Below, piece by piece: positions 18,255-27,908 of a DNA stretch of 64,000 nucleotides; position 1 is the stretch's first letter; the number at the start of each line of letters is the position of its first letter. Position numbers and translations under genes: made by a program. The stretch spans positions 90,226-154,225 of the forward strand of contig CAVTOR010000023.1 in the NCBI GenBank assembly GCA_963736235.1, written 5' to 3'. A model generated the notes under the pieces. It saw only the letters and a list, made by a program, of their open reading frames with translations, ran no database searches and was not told the origin of the DNA. This stretch comes from CAVORB01 sp963736235. GTDB taxonomy: Bacteria; Pseudomonadota; Gammaproteobacteria; Chromatiales; Chromatiaceae.

Positions 18255-18821
18255 ATGGACGCCGGAAACGACCCGATGCCGAGAGACGACCACAACCTCG
18301 TTTGGCTCGACCTGGAAATGACCGGTCTCGACCCGTCCAGGGACAGGATCATCGAGATCGCAACCCTGATCACGGATAGTGACCTGAACGTGGTCGCGGA
18401 GGGGCCGGTGATCGCAATCGCGCAGCCTGAGAGGACATTGGCCGCCATGGACGACTGGAATCGGACCCACCACGGGCGGTCCGGCCTGCTCGAGCGGGTG
18501 CGGTCCAGCGATTACGACGAGGGGCGCGCCGAGAGGGAGACGCTTGCATTTCTCGAGCGACACCTGGGTGCCGGAAAGTCGCCCCTGTGCGGCAACAGCG
18601 TTTGTCAGGACCGGCGTTTTCTCGCGGGGACCATGCCCCGTCTCGAGGCCTTTTTTCACTACCGCAACCTTGACGTCAGCAGCCTCAAGATCCTGGCCCA
18701 GCGCTGGGCTCCGGATGTCGCCGAGTCTTTTCGCAAGAAATCGGAGCACCGGGCACTGGAGGATATCAAGGAGTCCATCGCGGAGCTCAGTCACTACCGC
18801 GAGCACCTGTTGCGGGTGTGA
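18255..18821 (+). CDS. orn: Oligoribonuclease
   Basis: A 188-residue DEDDh 3'-5' exonuclease that degrades two- to five-base RNAs and pGpG. Exo I is WLDLEMTGLDP near residue 17, Exo II is GNSVCQDRRFL near 113-123, and Exo III is HRALEDIKESI near the C-terminus. Homologues usually read GNSIxQDRRF, so the Cys at this site is a mild variant. Its normal start is probably the ATG at 18255 or the internal MPRDDHN eight codons on. It is divergent from the rsgA group and convergent with queG across an AT-rich stretch (18,880-18,950). Confidence 0.94.
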   Translation: MDAGNDPMPRDDHNLVWLDLEMTGLDPSRDRIIEIATLITDSDLNVVAEGPVIAIAQPERTLAAMDDWNRTHHGRSGLLERVRSSDYDEGRAERETLAFLERHLGAGKSPLCGNSVCQDRRFLAGTMPRLEAFFHYRNLDVSSLKILAQRWAPDVAESFRKKSEHRALEDIKESIAELSHYREHLLRV

Positions 18822-18922
18822 ATCGGGCTTCTGATCGCCAGTCGATGTGCGATTCGGGCACAAGATCAAACCAATCAACGCTGCCGCGTGATCTCATAAT
18901 AGAGTTGAAGAAAAATTCGTAA

Positions 18923-20092
18923 CTAGCTTTTTAAATTAGATAAATCTCGTTCCTTTCCCGGAGCTCCCCTCAACCCTCTCCCCGCGTCGATGATTAGGTC
19001 CTCATTGGCTCCGCTCGATTGACGGGCGAGCGCCCAGCCCACGTGCTCCCGAACCAGCTCGCTCGGGTGGTCCGCACGGCCCAGAAGCGCTTGCCGTGCG
19101 GCAGGCGAGGGCGGGGCATTGCCCAGGCCAACGGCCAGGTTGCGCAGCCAACGGGCGTGACCGATGCGCCGGATGGCCGACCCTTCGGCGCGCTTTAGAA
19201 ACTCGTGCTCGTCCCAGGCGAAGAGGGAGGTCAGGGCTGCAGCATCAAGTCCCTCCCTCGGCAAGAAATCGGGCTCCGCGCTCATTTGGGCGAAGCGGTT
19301 CCAAGGGCAAACGAGCTGGCAGTCGTCGCAGCCGTAGATCCGGTTGCCGATCCGGGGACGCAGGGGTTCCGGGATCGACCCCTTCAGCTCAATGGTTAGG
19401 TAGGAGATGCACAGGCGGGCATCAAGCTCATAGGGGGCGACGATGGCCCCAGTGGGACAGGCATCCATGCAGGCACGGCATCGTCCGCAATGGTCAACGG
19501 CCGGGGCGTCGGACGGTAAGGCGACGTCGGTGTAGATCTCGCCGAGGAAGAACCAGGATCCCGCTCGCGCGTTGATCAGGTTCGTGTGCTTGCCGATCCA
19601 GCCGAGCCCCGCCTTCTGCGCCAAGGGCTTCTCCAGCACCGGGGCGGAATCGACGAACACCCGGTACCCGAATTCACCGACCGCCTGCCGGATGCGCTCG
19701 GCGAGCCGTTTGAGCCGGCGTCTCAGCAGCTTGTGATAGTCGCGCCCGAGTGTATAACGCGAGACGAAGGCCGCGCCGGGGTCTTGCAGAACGGCCTGGA
19801 AACGCTCGTGGGGGTGGGGCAGATAGTCCAGCCGCACCGAGATCACGCTGCGCGTGCCGGGGACCAGCTCGGCGGGGCGGCTGCGCTTTGTCCCATGATG
19901 GACCATGTAACCCATTTCTCCGTGTCGCCCGCGCGCCAGCCAGTCATCGAGGCGTTGCTCGTCGGCGGTCAAATCCGTGTCGGCGATTCCTACCTGCTGG
20001 AAACCTAGCTCGCGACCCCAACGCTTGATGTGCTCCGCCAGGAGCGCCGGGTGGACACCGGACGGATGAGTAAAGGAAGAAGCGCGAACCAT
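18923..20092 (-). CDS. queG: Epoxyqueuosine reductase
   Basis: A 389-residue cobalamin and iron-sulfur enzyme that performs the last step of queuosine synthesis on tRNA. The two [4Fe-4S] motifs are visible: CGRCRACMDACPTGA and, after CISYLTIELKG, GCDDCQLVCPWN. The N-terminal domain has SRYTLGRDYHKLLRRRLKRL and GWIGKHTNLI, both typical of QueG. The last stretch is HEAT-like. The ATG at 20092 gives normal length; a longer frame upstream runs into the divergent nnr promoter region. folE2, which makes the 7-deazaguanine/pterin precursor, is at 41.8 kb. Confidence 0.94.
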   Translation of the reverse strand: MVRASSFTHPSGVHPALLAEHIKRWGRELGFQQVGIADTDLTADEQRLDDWLARGRHGEMGYMVHHGTKRSRPAELVPGTRSVISVRLDYLPHPHERFQAVLQDPGAAFVSRYTLGRDYHKLLRRRLKRLAERIRQAVGEFGYRVFVDSAPVLEKPLAQKAGLGWIGKHTNLINARAGSWFFLGEIYTDVALPSDAPAVDHCGRCRACMDACPTGAIVAPYELDARLCISYLTIELKGSIPEPLRPRIGNRIYGCDDCQLVCPWNRFAQMSAEPDFLPREGLDAAALTSLFAWDEHEFLKRAEGSAIRRIGHARWLRNLAVGLGNAPPSPAARQALLGRADHPSELVREHVGWALARQSSGANEDLIIDAGRGLRGAPGKERDLSNLKS

Positions 20093-20271
20093 GGCGGAGT
20101 CGAAGTGCCTCGTTCCTGCCGGACGCTGGTATGCTTTGCGATGTGAAGCGATGCGCCGCCCGAGGGGCTCGACGTCTCCAGCAGATCGCCGCATCCTAAC
20201 CTTAACCGACCTTGGCATTTACGCCCAACTTGGACATGCCGTTCGAGCGGAGGTGCCGTTTGGCCCGTTTG

Positions 20272-21765
20272 ATGCCCCACACAGACCGTCTCCCCCACGC
20301 CCTGTATCGCGCCGAGCAGGTGCGCGAGCTCGACCGTTGCGCCATCGAGGATCACGGCATCAGGGCAGCGGAGTTGATGGAAAGGGCGGGGCTCGCGGCC
20401 TATCGGGTACTGCGGGAACGCTGGCCCGAGACCGATGGCCTGACCGTCCTATGCGGGGTCGGCAACAATGGCGGCGACGGCTATGTGATTGCCCGTCTGG
20501 CGCTGCAAGAGGGGCTTTCCACTCGAGTGTTGCAGCTCGGTGAACCGGCGCGTCTCCGCGGCGATGCTCTGGCCAAGGCCGAGGCCTATCGCGCGGCAGG
20601 TGGCGCCGTGGAAACCTACCGGGAACTTCCGCCGCACTCCGGCGTGATCGTGGATGCCTTGCTCGGAACTGGCCTGGAACGAGAGGTTGGCGGTGAGTGG
20701 GCGCGGGCCATCGGAACGATCAACACCCATTCGGCCCCGGTATTGTCGGTGGACATCCCGTCCGGTCTGCAGGCGGACACGGGCCGCGTTCTCGGCGCCG
20801 CGGTGCATGCCGATGTCACCGTCAGCTTCATCGGACTCAAGCAGGGGATGTTCACCGGCGAGGGTCCGGACTGTTGCGGCGAGGTGCATTTCGACGCCCT
20901 GCAAGTCCCGGCAATGGTCTATTCCGGCCAGATCCTATCGGCCCGCCGGCTCGACTGGGAACGAGAGAGCCGCGTCCTCCGGTCTCGGCGGCGGACCGCC
21001 CACAAGGGGGACTTCGGGCACGTCCTGGTGGTCGGCGGCGCGCCCGGTCTCGCGGGCGCAGCGCGCATGACAGGGGAAGGGGCGCTGCGCGGTGGCGCGG
21101 GTTTGGTCACCGTCGCCACCCACCCGGGGCACGCGCCCTTTCTCAACCTCACACGTCCGGAGCTCATGTGCACGGGCGTCGCCGGCCCGCGCGAGCTGGA
21201 TCCCTTGCTTGCTCGGGCGACCGTCGTCGCGGTGGGGCCTGGGCTGGGACAGGACGCGTGGGGCAAGGCCTTGTTCCAGGAAATTCTGGAGGCGGGATTG
21301 CCCATGGTGGTCGACGCCGACGGTCTCAATCTGCTGGCCGCCGCACCCTGTCAACGCGAGCACTGGACGCTGACGCCCCATCCGGCGGAGGCGGCGAGGT
21401 TGCTTCGGTGCAAGACCGAGGATGTGCAGGCCGACAGGTTCGCGAGCGTCCGCCGGCTACAGGAGCGCTTCGGTTGCGTGGCTGTCCTCAAGGGTGCAGG
21501 TACCTTGATTCACGGCCCCTCACACCGGCCACCCGGAGTATGCGACGGGGGCAACCCCGGCATGGCGTCCGGCGGCACGGGAGACGTCCTGACCGGTATC
21601 ATCGCCGCATTCTTGGCCCAAGGTCTGGACCCGGAAGACGCCGCCGGCGCCGGGGTCTGTCTGCACGCCGCGGCCGGTGACGCAGCGGCGGTCCGCGGCG
21701 AAAGGGGCATGCTGGCCGGGGATCTCATCGATCAGATCCGGCCGACCCTGGCTAACGTGCAATGA
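20272..21765 (+). CDS. nnr: Bifunctional NAD(P)H-hydrate epimerase / dehydratase
   Basis: A 497-residue repair enzyme that epimerises and dehydrates damaged NAD(P)HX. The N-terminal YjeF-N epimerase contains GVGNNGGDGYVIARL near residue 59 and VDIPSGLQADTG near 160. The C-terminal carbohydrate-kinase-like dehydratase contains HKGDFGHVLVVGGAPGLAGAA near 245, VVDADGLNLL near 352 and the final GNPGMASGGTGDVLTGIIAA near 430. The start is ambiguous: ATG 20272 gives the usual N-terminus, while a TTG at 20260 has a well-spaced GGAGG. Its stop overlaps the tsaE start (ATGA), the common gammaproteobacterial pair. Confidence 0.94.
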   Translation: MPHTDRLPHALYRAEQVRELDRCAIEDHGIRAAELMERAGLAAYRVLRERWPETDGLTVLCGVGNNGGDGYVIARLALQEGLSTRVLQLGEPARLRGDALAKAEAYRAAGGAVETYRELPPHSGVIVDALLGTGLEREVGGEWARAIGTINTHSAPVLSVDIPSGLQADTGRVLGAAVHADVTVSFIGLKQGMFTGEGPDCCGEVHFDALQVPAMVYSGQILSARRLDWERESRVLRSRRRTAHKGDFGHVLVVGGAPGLAGAARMTGEGALRGGAGLVTVATHPGHAPFLNLTRPELMCTGVAGPRELDPLLARATVVAVGPGLGQDAWGKALFQEILEAGLPMVVDADGLNLLAAAPCQREHWTLTPHPAEAARLLRCKTEDVQADRFASVRRLQERFGCVAVLKGAGTLIHGPSHRPPGVCDGGNPGMASGGTGDVLTGIIAAFLAQGLDPEDAAGAGVCLHAAAGDAAAVRGERGMLAGDLIDQIRPTLANVQ

Positions 21766-22229
21766 CCCAGGTGCGGCTCCACCTCGTCGGGGAAGAGGCC
21801 CAGGACGCGTTCGGACGTCGTCTGGCGGGCGTCCTCACGGCGCCTTGCGTGATTTATCTCGAGGGCGATCTCGGCACGGGCAAGACGACCCTGGTGCGGG
21901 GCATTCTGCGCGGCCTGGGGCACACTGGCTCGGTCAGAAGCCCGACCTATACCCTGATCGAGCCCTACGACATCGCCGACATGCGGCTCTACCACTTGGA
22001 TCTATACCGGCTCGGCGACCCGGAAGAGCTCGAGTATCTGGGAATGCGGGATCTGCTCGAGGCGAGCAGCGTGCTGCTGGTGGAATGGCCGGAACGTGGA
22101 GCAGGCGCGCTGCCGCCGCCTGACCTGGTCATCCGCATCGCCCACGCGGCCTTGGCCCGGGACCTGGTTCTCGACTCCCGTGGGGTAGTCGGAGACTGCC
22201 TGGTGGCAGCGCTTTCCGGAACCTCGTGA
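21762..22229 (+). CDS. tsaE: tRNA threonylcarbamoyladenosine synthesis ATPase TsaE
   Basis: A 155-residue ATPase needed with TsaB and TsaD to make t6A37 on tRNA. Walker A is EGDLGTGKTTLVRGIL near residue 34, followed by SPTYTLIEPY and YHLDLYRLGDPEELEYLG, all diagnostic. The late motif VEWPERG lies near 109. It overlaps nnr by four bases and should be translationally coupled to it. The usual next gene in gammaproteobacteria, amiB, is absent; ppk2 follows after about 110 bp with its own start signals. Confidence 0.95.
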   Translation: MTQVRLHLVGEEAQDAFGRRLAGVLTAPCVIYLEGDLGTGKTTLVRGILRGLGHTGSVRSPTYTLIEPYDIADMRLYHLDLYRLGDPEELEYLGMRDLLEASSVLLVEWPERGAGALPPPDLVIRIAHAALARDLVLDSRGVVGDCLVAALSGTS

Positions 22230-22290
22230 TTACGGCGTTTGCGTTCCTCGACGACGTGTAAGACAAGTCGTCTAAGCGAATGACACGGCG

Positions 22291-22299
22291 TGGTAACAT
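22291..22299 (+). promoter_or_regulatory. Candidate extended -10 element for ppk2
   Basis: TGGTAACAT matches the extended -10 form TGnTAnnnT and lies about 40 bases before the ppk2 ATG in the only non-coding gap of the region. No good -35 box is present, which is tolerated by extended -10 promoters. Confidence 0.3.
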
Positions 22300-22338
22300 A
22301 GCTCAGCTTAGCCGGACAATTGGTGCTTGGGGGGGAAC

Positions 22339-23253
22339 ATGGCGAATCAGACAACGAAACCTACAACGACGGACGTCGTTGAAGAACATGCCTCGGTCTC
22401 GGACTTGCTCGCCGAGCGCGCGGAACTGCGCCATGAATTGGCGAGGTTCAAGACCGAGAATCGCAAGGCCGTGGTGCGACGACGGCAGGAGAAAAGCCTG
22501 AAGCCCTTTCAGGCCGAGTTGATCCGACTACAGAAGTATCTGGAAGAGACCCAGACCCGCATGATCATTCTGTTCGAGGGACGGGATGCGGCAGGCAAGG
22601 GCGGCACCATCCGCCGGGTCACCCGATACATGAACGAGAAGCACTACCAGGTCGTAGCACTCGGCAAGCCTACCGAGCAGCAGCGCACCCAGTGGTTCTT
22701 CCAGAAGTACGTACAACAGTTTCCTACCGGCGGCGAAATGGTCCTATTCGACCGCAGCTGGTACAACCGCGCCATCGTGGAGCCGATCTTCGGCTTTTGC
22801 ACCGACGAGGAATACAAAAATTTCATGTACGGCGTCGTCGGCTTCGAGAAGGACCTCGTGCGCCAGGGCACCGTCCTCGTGAAACTCTACTTCAGCGTCA
22901 CAAAGGATGAGCAGGCACGCCGATTCGAGCGCCGCAAGACCGACCCGCTGCGCCAGTGGAAGCTTTCCGAAATCGACGTGCAGGCCCAAGATCGGTGGGA
23001 TGAATTCACGCGCCAGAAGTACGAGATGCTCAAGCGCACGCACACGTCCCATGCCCCCTGGACCGTGATCCGCTCCAATAACAAGTACCGGGCACGCCTC
23101 AACGCGATCAAGGTGATTTTGAACGCGGTTCCCTACGAGCGCCTGGATCGCGACCTGAACTTCGTTCCGGATCCGGAGATCGTCATTTCCGGCGCCCGGG
23201 AGTTGGAGATCATGGAGGCCCAGATCCTGCGCGAAGGCAGGTTCACGGGCTAG
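22339..23253 (+). CDS. ppk2: Polyphosphate kinase 2 (PPK2 family)
   Basis: A 304-residue P-loop kinase that phosphorylates nucleoside di- or monophosphates with polyphosphate. Walker A is EGRDAAGKGGTI (residues 80-91), the lid region has NEKHYQVVALGKPTEQQRTQWFFQKYV, and Walker B is VLFDRSWYNRA (135-145). The single-domain length and the intact GRDAAGKGG place it in class I, mainly NDP-forming, though substrate preference cannot be read with certainty. The ATG at 22339 follows a G-rich ribosome-binding site. It is followed by the storage-glucan operon, linking two reserve polymers on one stretch. Confidence 0.92.
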   Translation: MANQTTKPTTTDVVEEHASVSDLLAERAELRHELARFKTENRKAVVRRRQEKSLKPFQAELIRLQKYLEETQTRMIILFEGRDAAGKGGTIRRVTRYMNEKHYQVVALGKPTEQQRTQWFFQKYVQQFPTGGEMVLFDRSWYNRAIVEPIFGFCTDEEYKNFMYGVVGFEKDLVRQGTVLVKLYFSVTKDEQARRFERRKTDPLRQWKLSEIDVQAQDRWDEFTRQKYEMLKRTHTSHAPWTVIRSNNKYRARLNAIKVILNAVPYERLDRDLNFVPDPEIVISGARELEIMEAQILREGRFTG

Positions 23254-23354
23254 AAAGTCGGGCGGGCCGATTCCGTCCCCGTACGTTTCGCGTCCGGCCC
23301 GAGTGCGGATCCCGGGGACCCTTGGATGCCCCTGATGAAGGCCGATAGCCCGAC

Positions 23355-25445
23355 ATGAACCGCATTCCCGGACCCTATGCGATCCGTCCCGGCCGCCGCC
23401 ACCCCTCAGGAGCGACGGTCGAGGACGAGGGCGTCAATTTCTCGGTGTACAGTCGCCACGCATCGGGTGCCGAGCTCCTGCTGTACGAGCATGCCGAAAG
23501 CCCGGAGCCGTTCCAGGTCATCCGTCTGGAACCCGATCTCAACCATACCTTCTTCTCCTGGCATGTCCTGGTGGTGGATTTGCCGCCGGGGACACACTAC
23601 ACATGGCGCATGGAGGGTCCATACGAGCCCAAGGAAAACGGCTGGCGCTTCGATCAGCGCATCGAGCTGGTCGATCCCTGGGCACGCGCCGCAAACACCT
23701 GTCATTGGGCTCGGTGGGAGCGGCAGCGGGAGGGGATCCGACCCCACGACTCGCCACGTGCGGTAGTGCTCGCCGACGATTACGACTGGGAAGGCGACAC
23801 CCCTCTGCATGTCCCGCCAGAGGAGATGATCATCTACGAGCTGCACGTGGGCGGCTTCACCCGGCATGACTCCTCGGGAGTGCGCTTCCCAGGCACCTTC
23901 GCGGGACTGGTCGAGAAGATCCCCTACCTGCAAGCGCTCGGTATCACGCACGTGGAGCTGATGCCGGTCATGGCCTTCGACGAGCAGGATGTGCCGGAGC
24001 AGGTCTGGGACCTCGGTCTAGTCAACTTCTGGGGCTACAGCACCCACAGCTTCTTTTCCCCTCATCCCGGCTATTGCGTGGCGCCGCGAGAAGGGAACCA
24101 CCGCACCGAGTTCCGGGACATGGTCAAGGCCCTGCATCGGGCTGGCATCGGCGTCATCCTGGACGTCGTGTTCAACCATACGGCGGAAGGAGCGGCGGGC
24201 GGCCCCGTCCTCAATCTCAAGGGGTTTGGGAACGAAACCTTCTACCTGCTCGATCATCTAGACAAGGGCATTTATCTCGACTTCACGGGGTGCGGCAACA
24301 CCGTCAACGCCAATCACCCGTTCGTCGCAAGGTTTATCCTGGAGTGCCTGGAGTACTGGGTGCGGGAGATGCACGTAGACGGCTTCCGCTTCGATCTTGC
24401 AAGCGCCCTCGCGCGAGACGAGAACGGCCAGCCGATGCACAACCCGCCGCTGTTGTGGGGAATCGAGCTCTCGGATGTGCTTGCCCAGAGCGAGATCATC
24501 GCCGAGGCATGGGACGCGGCCGGTCTGTATCAGGTGGGGACCTTCCCCGGATACCGCTGGATGGAATGGAACGGGCGCTACCGCGACAGCATCCGCCGTT
24601 TCGTGCGCGGCGATCCCGGCATCGTGGGTGAGGTGGCGAGCCGCGTCTCCGGCAGCAGCGATCTCTATCAGGCGAACCTCCGCCTCCCGATCAACAGCGT
24701 GAACTTCGTGACCTGTCACGACGGCTTCACGCTATGGGATCTGGTGAGCTACGAGCAGAAGCACAACGAGGCCAACGGGGAGGGAAACCGCGACGGCTGC
24801 AGCCACAACCTGAGTTGGAACGGCGGTGTCGAGGGCGCGACCAAGGATGCGGACATCCTCGCCCTGCGCCGGTGTCAGGCCAAGAACTTCCTGGGATTGC
24901 TGTTCCTAAGCCAGGGCGTACCCATGCTGTTGGCGGGAGACGAGGTGTTGCGCAGCCAGGGAGGGAATAACAACACCTGGTGTCAGAACAACCCGACCGG
25001 CTGGTTCGACTGGCATCTGACGGCGGAAAACGCCGACATGCTGCGTTTCGTCGCCGAAATGATCGATCTGCGCAAGCGCCATCCCAGTCTGCAACGAAGA
25101 CGTTTCCTGACGGGTCTACCCAAGAACGGGAAGGGGCGCGCGGACATCGTGTGGCACGGCTTGAAGATCGATGAGCCGGGTTGGGACGATCCGCGTTGCC
25201 GTACGCTGGCCTTCACCCTGGCCGCGGCGGAGCAGGGGGAGGAGGATCTCCACGTCATATTCAACATGAGTGATGATTCCCAAATCTTTGCGCTGTCTGA
25301 ATGTACCGACAGATCCTGGCATCTGGCCGTCGATACGGCCAGGCCGAGCCCGGAAGACGTTTTCCCGCCCCAAGAGCAGACCATCGTCGACGGCTGCAGC
25401 TATCGTGCAGAGGCGCGCAGCCTGGTGGTGCTGGAACGGCGCTGA
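23355..25445 (+). CDS. glgX: Glycogen debranching enzyme / isoamylase
   Basis: A 696-residue GH13 enzyme that hydrolyses alpha-1,6 branches of glycogen. Domains: N-terminal CBM48 (1-150), then the TIM barrel with GH13 regions I (VILDVVFNH), II with the nucleophile Asp (DGFRFDLAS), III with the acid Glu (IIAEAWDA) and IV (NFVTCHDG), and a C-terminal beta domain. Length and motifs match bacterial GlgX (about 660-710). It begins a five-gene operon in which starts and stops overlap or nearly touch; its TGA overlaps the next ATG (TGATG). Confidence 0.94.
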   Translation: MNRIPGPYAIRPGRRHPSGATVEDEGVNFSVYSRHASGAELLLYEHAESPEPFQVIRLEPDLNHTFFSWHVLVVDLPPGTHYTWRMEGPYEPKENGWRFDQRIELVDPWARAANTCHWARWERQREGIRPHDSPRAVVLADDYDWEGDTPLHVPPEEMIIYELHVGGFTRHDSSGVRFPGTFAGLVEKIPYLQALGITHVELMPVMAFDEQDVPEQVWDLGLVNFWGYSTHSFFSPHPGYCVAPREGNHRTEFRDMVKALHRAGIGVILDVVFNHTAEGAAGGPVLNLKGFGNETFYLLDHLDKGIYLDFTGCGNTVNANHPFVARFILECLEYWVREMHVDGFRFDLASALARDENGQPMHNPPLLWGIELSDVLAQSEIIAEAWDAAGLYQVGTFPGYRWMEWNGRYRDSIRRFVRGDPGIVGEVASRVSGSSDLYQANLRLPINSVNFVTCHDGFTLWDLVSYEQKHNEANGEGNRDGCSHNLSWNGGVEGATKDADILALRRCQAKNFLGLLFLSQGVPMLLAGDEVLRSQGGNNNTWCQNNPTGWFDWHLTAENADMLRFVAEMIDLRKRHPSLQRRRFLTGLPKNGKGRADIVWHGLKIDEPGWDDPRCRTLAFTLAAAEQGEEDLHVIFNMSDDSQIFALSECTDRSWHLAVDTARPSPEDVFPPQEQTIVDGCSYRAEARSLVVLERR

Positions 25446-26692
25446 TGTCGAAAAACGGCCTGCCGGGCGCAACCAACCTATACCACGCCCTGGGGCTGCA
25501 TATGCATCAGCCCCCCGGCAACCTGAAACTGCTGATCGACACCAACCCCTGGGAAGCGGAGCAGGTCATTCGATGCTACGAGCGGGCCGTCCGTTACGCG
25601 CTGGCCTATCAGGATGTCGCCCATCTGCACGTGGGGTTCTCGGGTACCCTGCTCGAGCAGATGTTGGATCCCGTGATCGTCGATGCCTACCGGCACATCC
25701 TGGATATCCCGCAGATGCTCGCGCATTACCGGGAAGCGGCGAATGTGGAGCTCATCGGCATGGGCTTCTACCACCCCATATTCCCCCTGATACCGAAGGC
25801 GGACTGGCGGGAGCAGCTCAATCGCGGGCGCGCCGTGATCGAGCAGGCCTTCGGTCGCGCCCCGCGCGGCTTCTGGCCCCCGGAGATGGCCTTCACCATG
25901 GAGATGATCCCCCATCTGGTGGAGGCAGGCTACGAGTACGTGGTCGTCGACGGGAGACACGTGCGCCCGGAGGACGGCCTGAGTGACATCTATCGTCCCT
26001 ACCTCGCCAGCCATGAGGGAGTGTGCATCACGGTCGTTCCGCGGGACCGCTCGATCTCCAACGGCCAGGAGAGCGGCCTTGATCCGGTCTGGCTCGCCTC
26101 AGAATGCCAGGACCATACCGCCAAGTCGCCGCGCCCGGAGGACCCGCGCCTGGTGACGACCTGGTCGGATGGCGAGAACGGCGGCTGGTTCCGCCAGACC
26201 CACGAGGAGTCGGGCTTCTTCGGTCACTTCTTCGCCCCTTACATGCGGCAGGTACGAGCGGGAGAGAGCCGCGTGATCCCGACCGCCCTTTCGCGCTATC
26301 TGCGGGCGCATGTGCCCACGGCACGTGCCCAGGTACAAACGGGCGCTTGGAACGTGGGCACCACCTCGGGTGAGGATCTCAGTCAATGGGCGGGGTCGGA
26401 GAGCCAGCGCAAGGCCGTCGGTGTCGTCCGCGACCTGAGCCGGCGCTATTGGGATCTGCGGCGCCGGGAGCTGAGGCTCAACAGGACGGCCGGAGAGGCG
26501 CTGGCGCATGCCCGTAATCTGATCCTGGAGGCAGAAACCAGCTGCTTCCTGTTCTGGGGCGATGAGTGGATTCCCCGGCTCTACGAGCGTGCCGTTTCAG
26601 CACAACGCGAGCTCGATGCGGCGGAGCAAGAGCTCGGCACGACCAGACGCCCCGTGGAACCTCGTGCCGGCGACCAGCCTCCAGGGCCTTGA
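25445..26692 (+). CDS. Glycoside hydrolase family 57 protein
   Basis: A 415-residue GH57 enzyme, a family of retaining alpha-glucan-active hydrolases and transferases. The N-terminal conserved region is HALGLHMHQPPGNL, then GMGFYHPIFPLIP, and the probable catalytic Glu is in GFWPPEMAFTMEM near residue 145. A later conserved Asp lies in TTWSDGENGGWF near 240. The length is that of short GH57 proteins with no C-terminal extension. Its exact activity (amylase, amylopullulanase or transferase) cannot be set from sequence. It overlaps glgX by one base and lies 13 bp before the DUF4912-like gene. Confidence 0.88.
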   Translation: MSKNGLPGATNLYHALGLHMHQPPGNLKLLIDTNPWEAEQVIRCYERAVRYALAYQDVAHLHVGFSGTLLEQMLDPVIVDAYRHILDIPQMLAHYREAANVELIGMGFYHPIFPLIPKADWREQLNRGRAVIEQAFGRAPRGFWPPEMAFTMEMIPHLVEAGYEYVVVDGRHVRPEDGLSDIYRPYLASHEGVCITVVPRDRSISNGQESGLDPVWLASECQDHTAKSPRPEDPRLVTTWSDGENGGWFRQTHEESGFFGHFFAPYMRQVRAGESRVIPTALSRYLRAHVPTARAQVQTGAWNVGTTSGEDLSQWAGSESQRKAVGVVRDLSRRYWDLRRRELRLNRTAGEALAHARNLILEAETSCFLFWGDEWIPRLYERAVSAQRELDAAEQELGTTRRPVEPRAGDQPPGP

Positions 26693-26705
26693 CCGGCCGC
26701 CCCAG

Positions 26706-27908
26706 ATGCGGTCGCGGACAGTGAGCGTCGATTTGACAACAAGAACCGATTCAACCCAGAAAGGTCTGCCGGCGGGATCCGCGTCACGAACGGAAGAAGC
26801 CTCCGGCGCTAGGAGTTTGGACGCCCCCGGATCGGAAGCCGAGGAGCTCAGGGCAGTCGCCGAGGAGATCGCACGGACCTTTCCGTTCGTGCTTGAGCGT
26901 ACCGCGCTGATGTTGTACGAGGTCGATCCCCATCACCTGCAGGCGCAATGGCAAATTGCACCAGACGAGCTGGCAAGGGGGCGGGGCGCCTTTCCAATCG
27001 ACGGCGGTGATGTCGAGATTTGCCTGCGCCTGCTTCGGCTTACCACCGACGACAGGGCCCGGGAAGAGGCCAGGATCAGACGCAAGGCCAGCGCATCGGG
27101 CGTGCAGGGCGAGGTGGTTTTCGGTATCGAAGGCGGGAGCGACTCCTTCCAGGCAGAGCTCGGCCTCGCATCCGCCGATGGGGGCTGGCTGCTCTTGGCA
27201 CGCTCGGACCAAGTGCGCCCGCCGTCTCCCGCCACTGAAAGCGGGGCCGCCGAAGGGCACGGCGTGCGGGTATCGACAGAGCCCGACCGGCACGGCATCG
27301 CCCGCCTGGAGGATGTTGGCGACCAACGGGCACCTGCCTCTGAGGGGGGCGGGACCGTGGTCGAGCCGGCGCTCGCGGCGGTCGGCGTGCCATTGCATCC
27401 CGTGTTTCCACTGCCTCGGGCTTTCCTCGATCCCGCGCCGCGGAGCTTTCCCGTCGAACCGCCCGGCATCGACCCAGAGCGCGACAAGACAGGGCTCTCC
27501 TCACGACGAGATGACACCCCACCCCTGAGCCTGCGGCAAGCCGCTCCGCCCATCGGGGCCGCCGCCGCGGGGGACTGGGCAACCCTGGCGCCCCCGCTCC
27601 TGCCCTCCGGCCGGGGGATGCAACCGGACGGCTGGCCGTCGGCCATGACCTTCTATGACCCGCGAGGGGCCGTCTCCAGCCGAGAATTCTCTGCGCCGGC
27701 CGCCCTTCCCTCGGGGCTGAACCTGCAAGCAGAGCTTCTCGTGTGGGGGATCGCGGCACCCGGTAGCCTGATCAAGATCTTCGGCCTGGAGGTCCGGGCC
27801 GGGAAGGACGGGCGCTTCTCCCTGCGTCATCCGCTCGATGCCCCCTCATCCCTCGACATTGCGCTTGTCGGCTCCGTTCGGCGATCGCCTGGATCCGACA
27901 AGGGGTGA
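26706..27908 (+). CDS. DUF4912-like protein of the glycogen operon
   Basis: A 400-residue protein without a known activity. Near residue 70 it has LMLYEVDPHHLQAQWQI, which matches the DUF4912 theme of a strand-turn ending in a bulky W-x-I. The middle (about 180-345) is proline- and glycine-rich and looks disordered. The C-terminal 60 residues (LNLQAELLVWGIAAPGSLIKIFGLEVRAGKDGRFSLRHPL) form an Ig-like or carbohydrate-binding-like beta unit. It lies between two GH57 genes, 13 bp after the first and overlapping the second by four bases, so it is probably a targeting or scaffold component for glucan. The ATG at 26706 follows the upstream stop; its ribosome-binding site is weak. Confidence 0.65.
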   Translation: MRSRTVSVDLTTRTDSTQKGLPAGSASRTEEASGARSLDAPGSEAEELRAVAEEIARTFPFVLERTALMLYEVDPHHLQAQWQIAPDELARGRGAFPIDGGDVEICLRLLRLTTDDRAREEARIRRKASASGVQGEVVFGIEGGSDSFQAELGLASADGGWLLLARSDQVRPPSPATESGAAEGHGVRVSTEPDRHGIARLEDVGDQRAPASEGGGTVVEPALAAVGVPLHPVFPLPRAFLDPAPRSFPVEPPGIDPERDKTGLSSRRDDTPPLSLRQAAPPIGAAAAGDWATLAPPLLPSGRGMQPDGWPSAMTFYDPRGAVSSREFSAPAALPSGLNLQAELLVWGIAAPGSLIKIFGLEVRAGKDGRFSLRHPLDAPSSLDIALVGSVRRSPGSDKG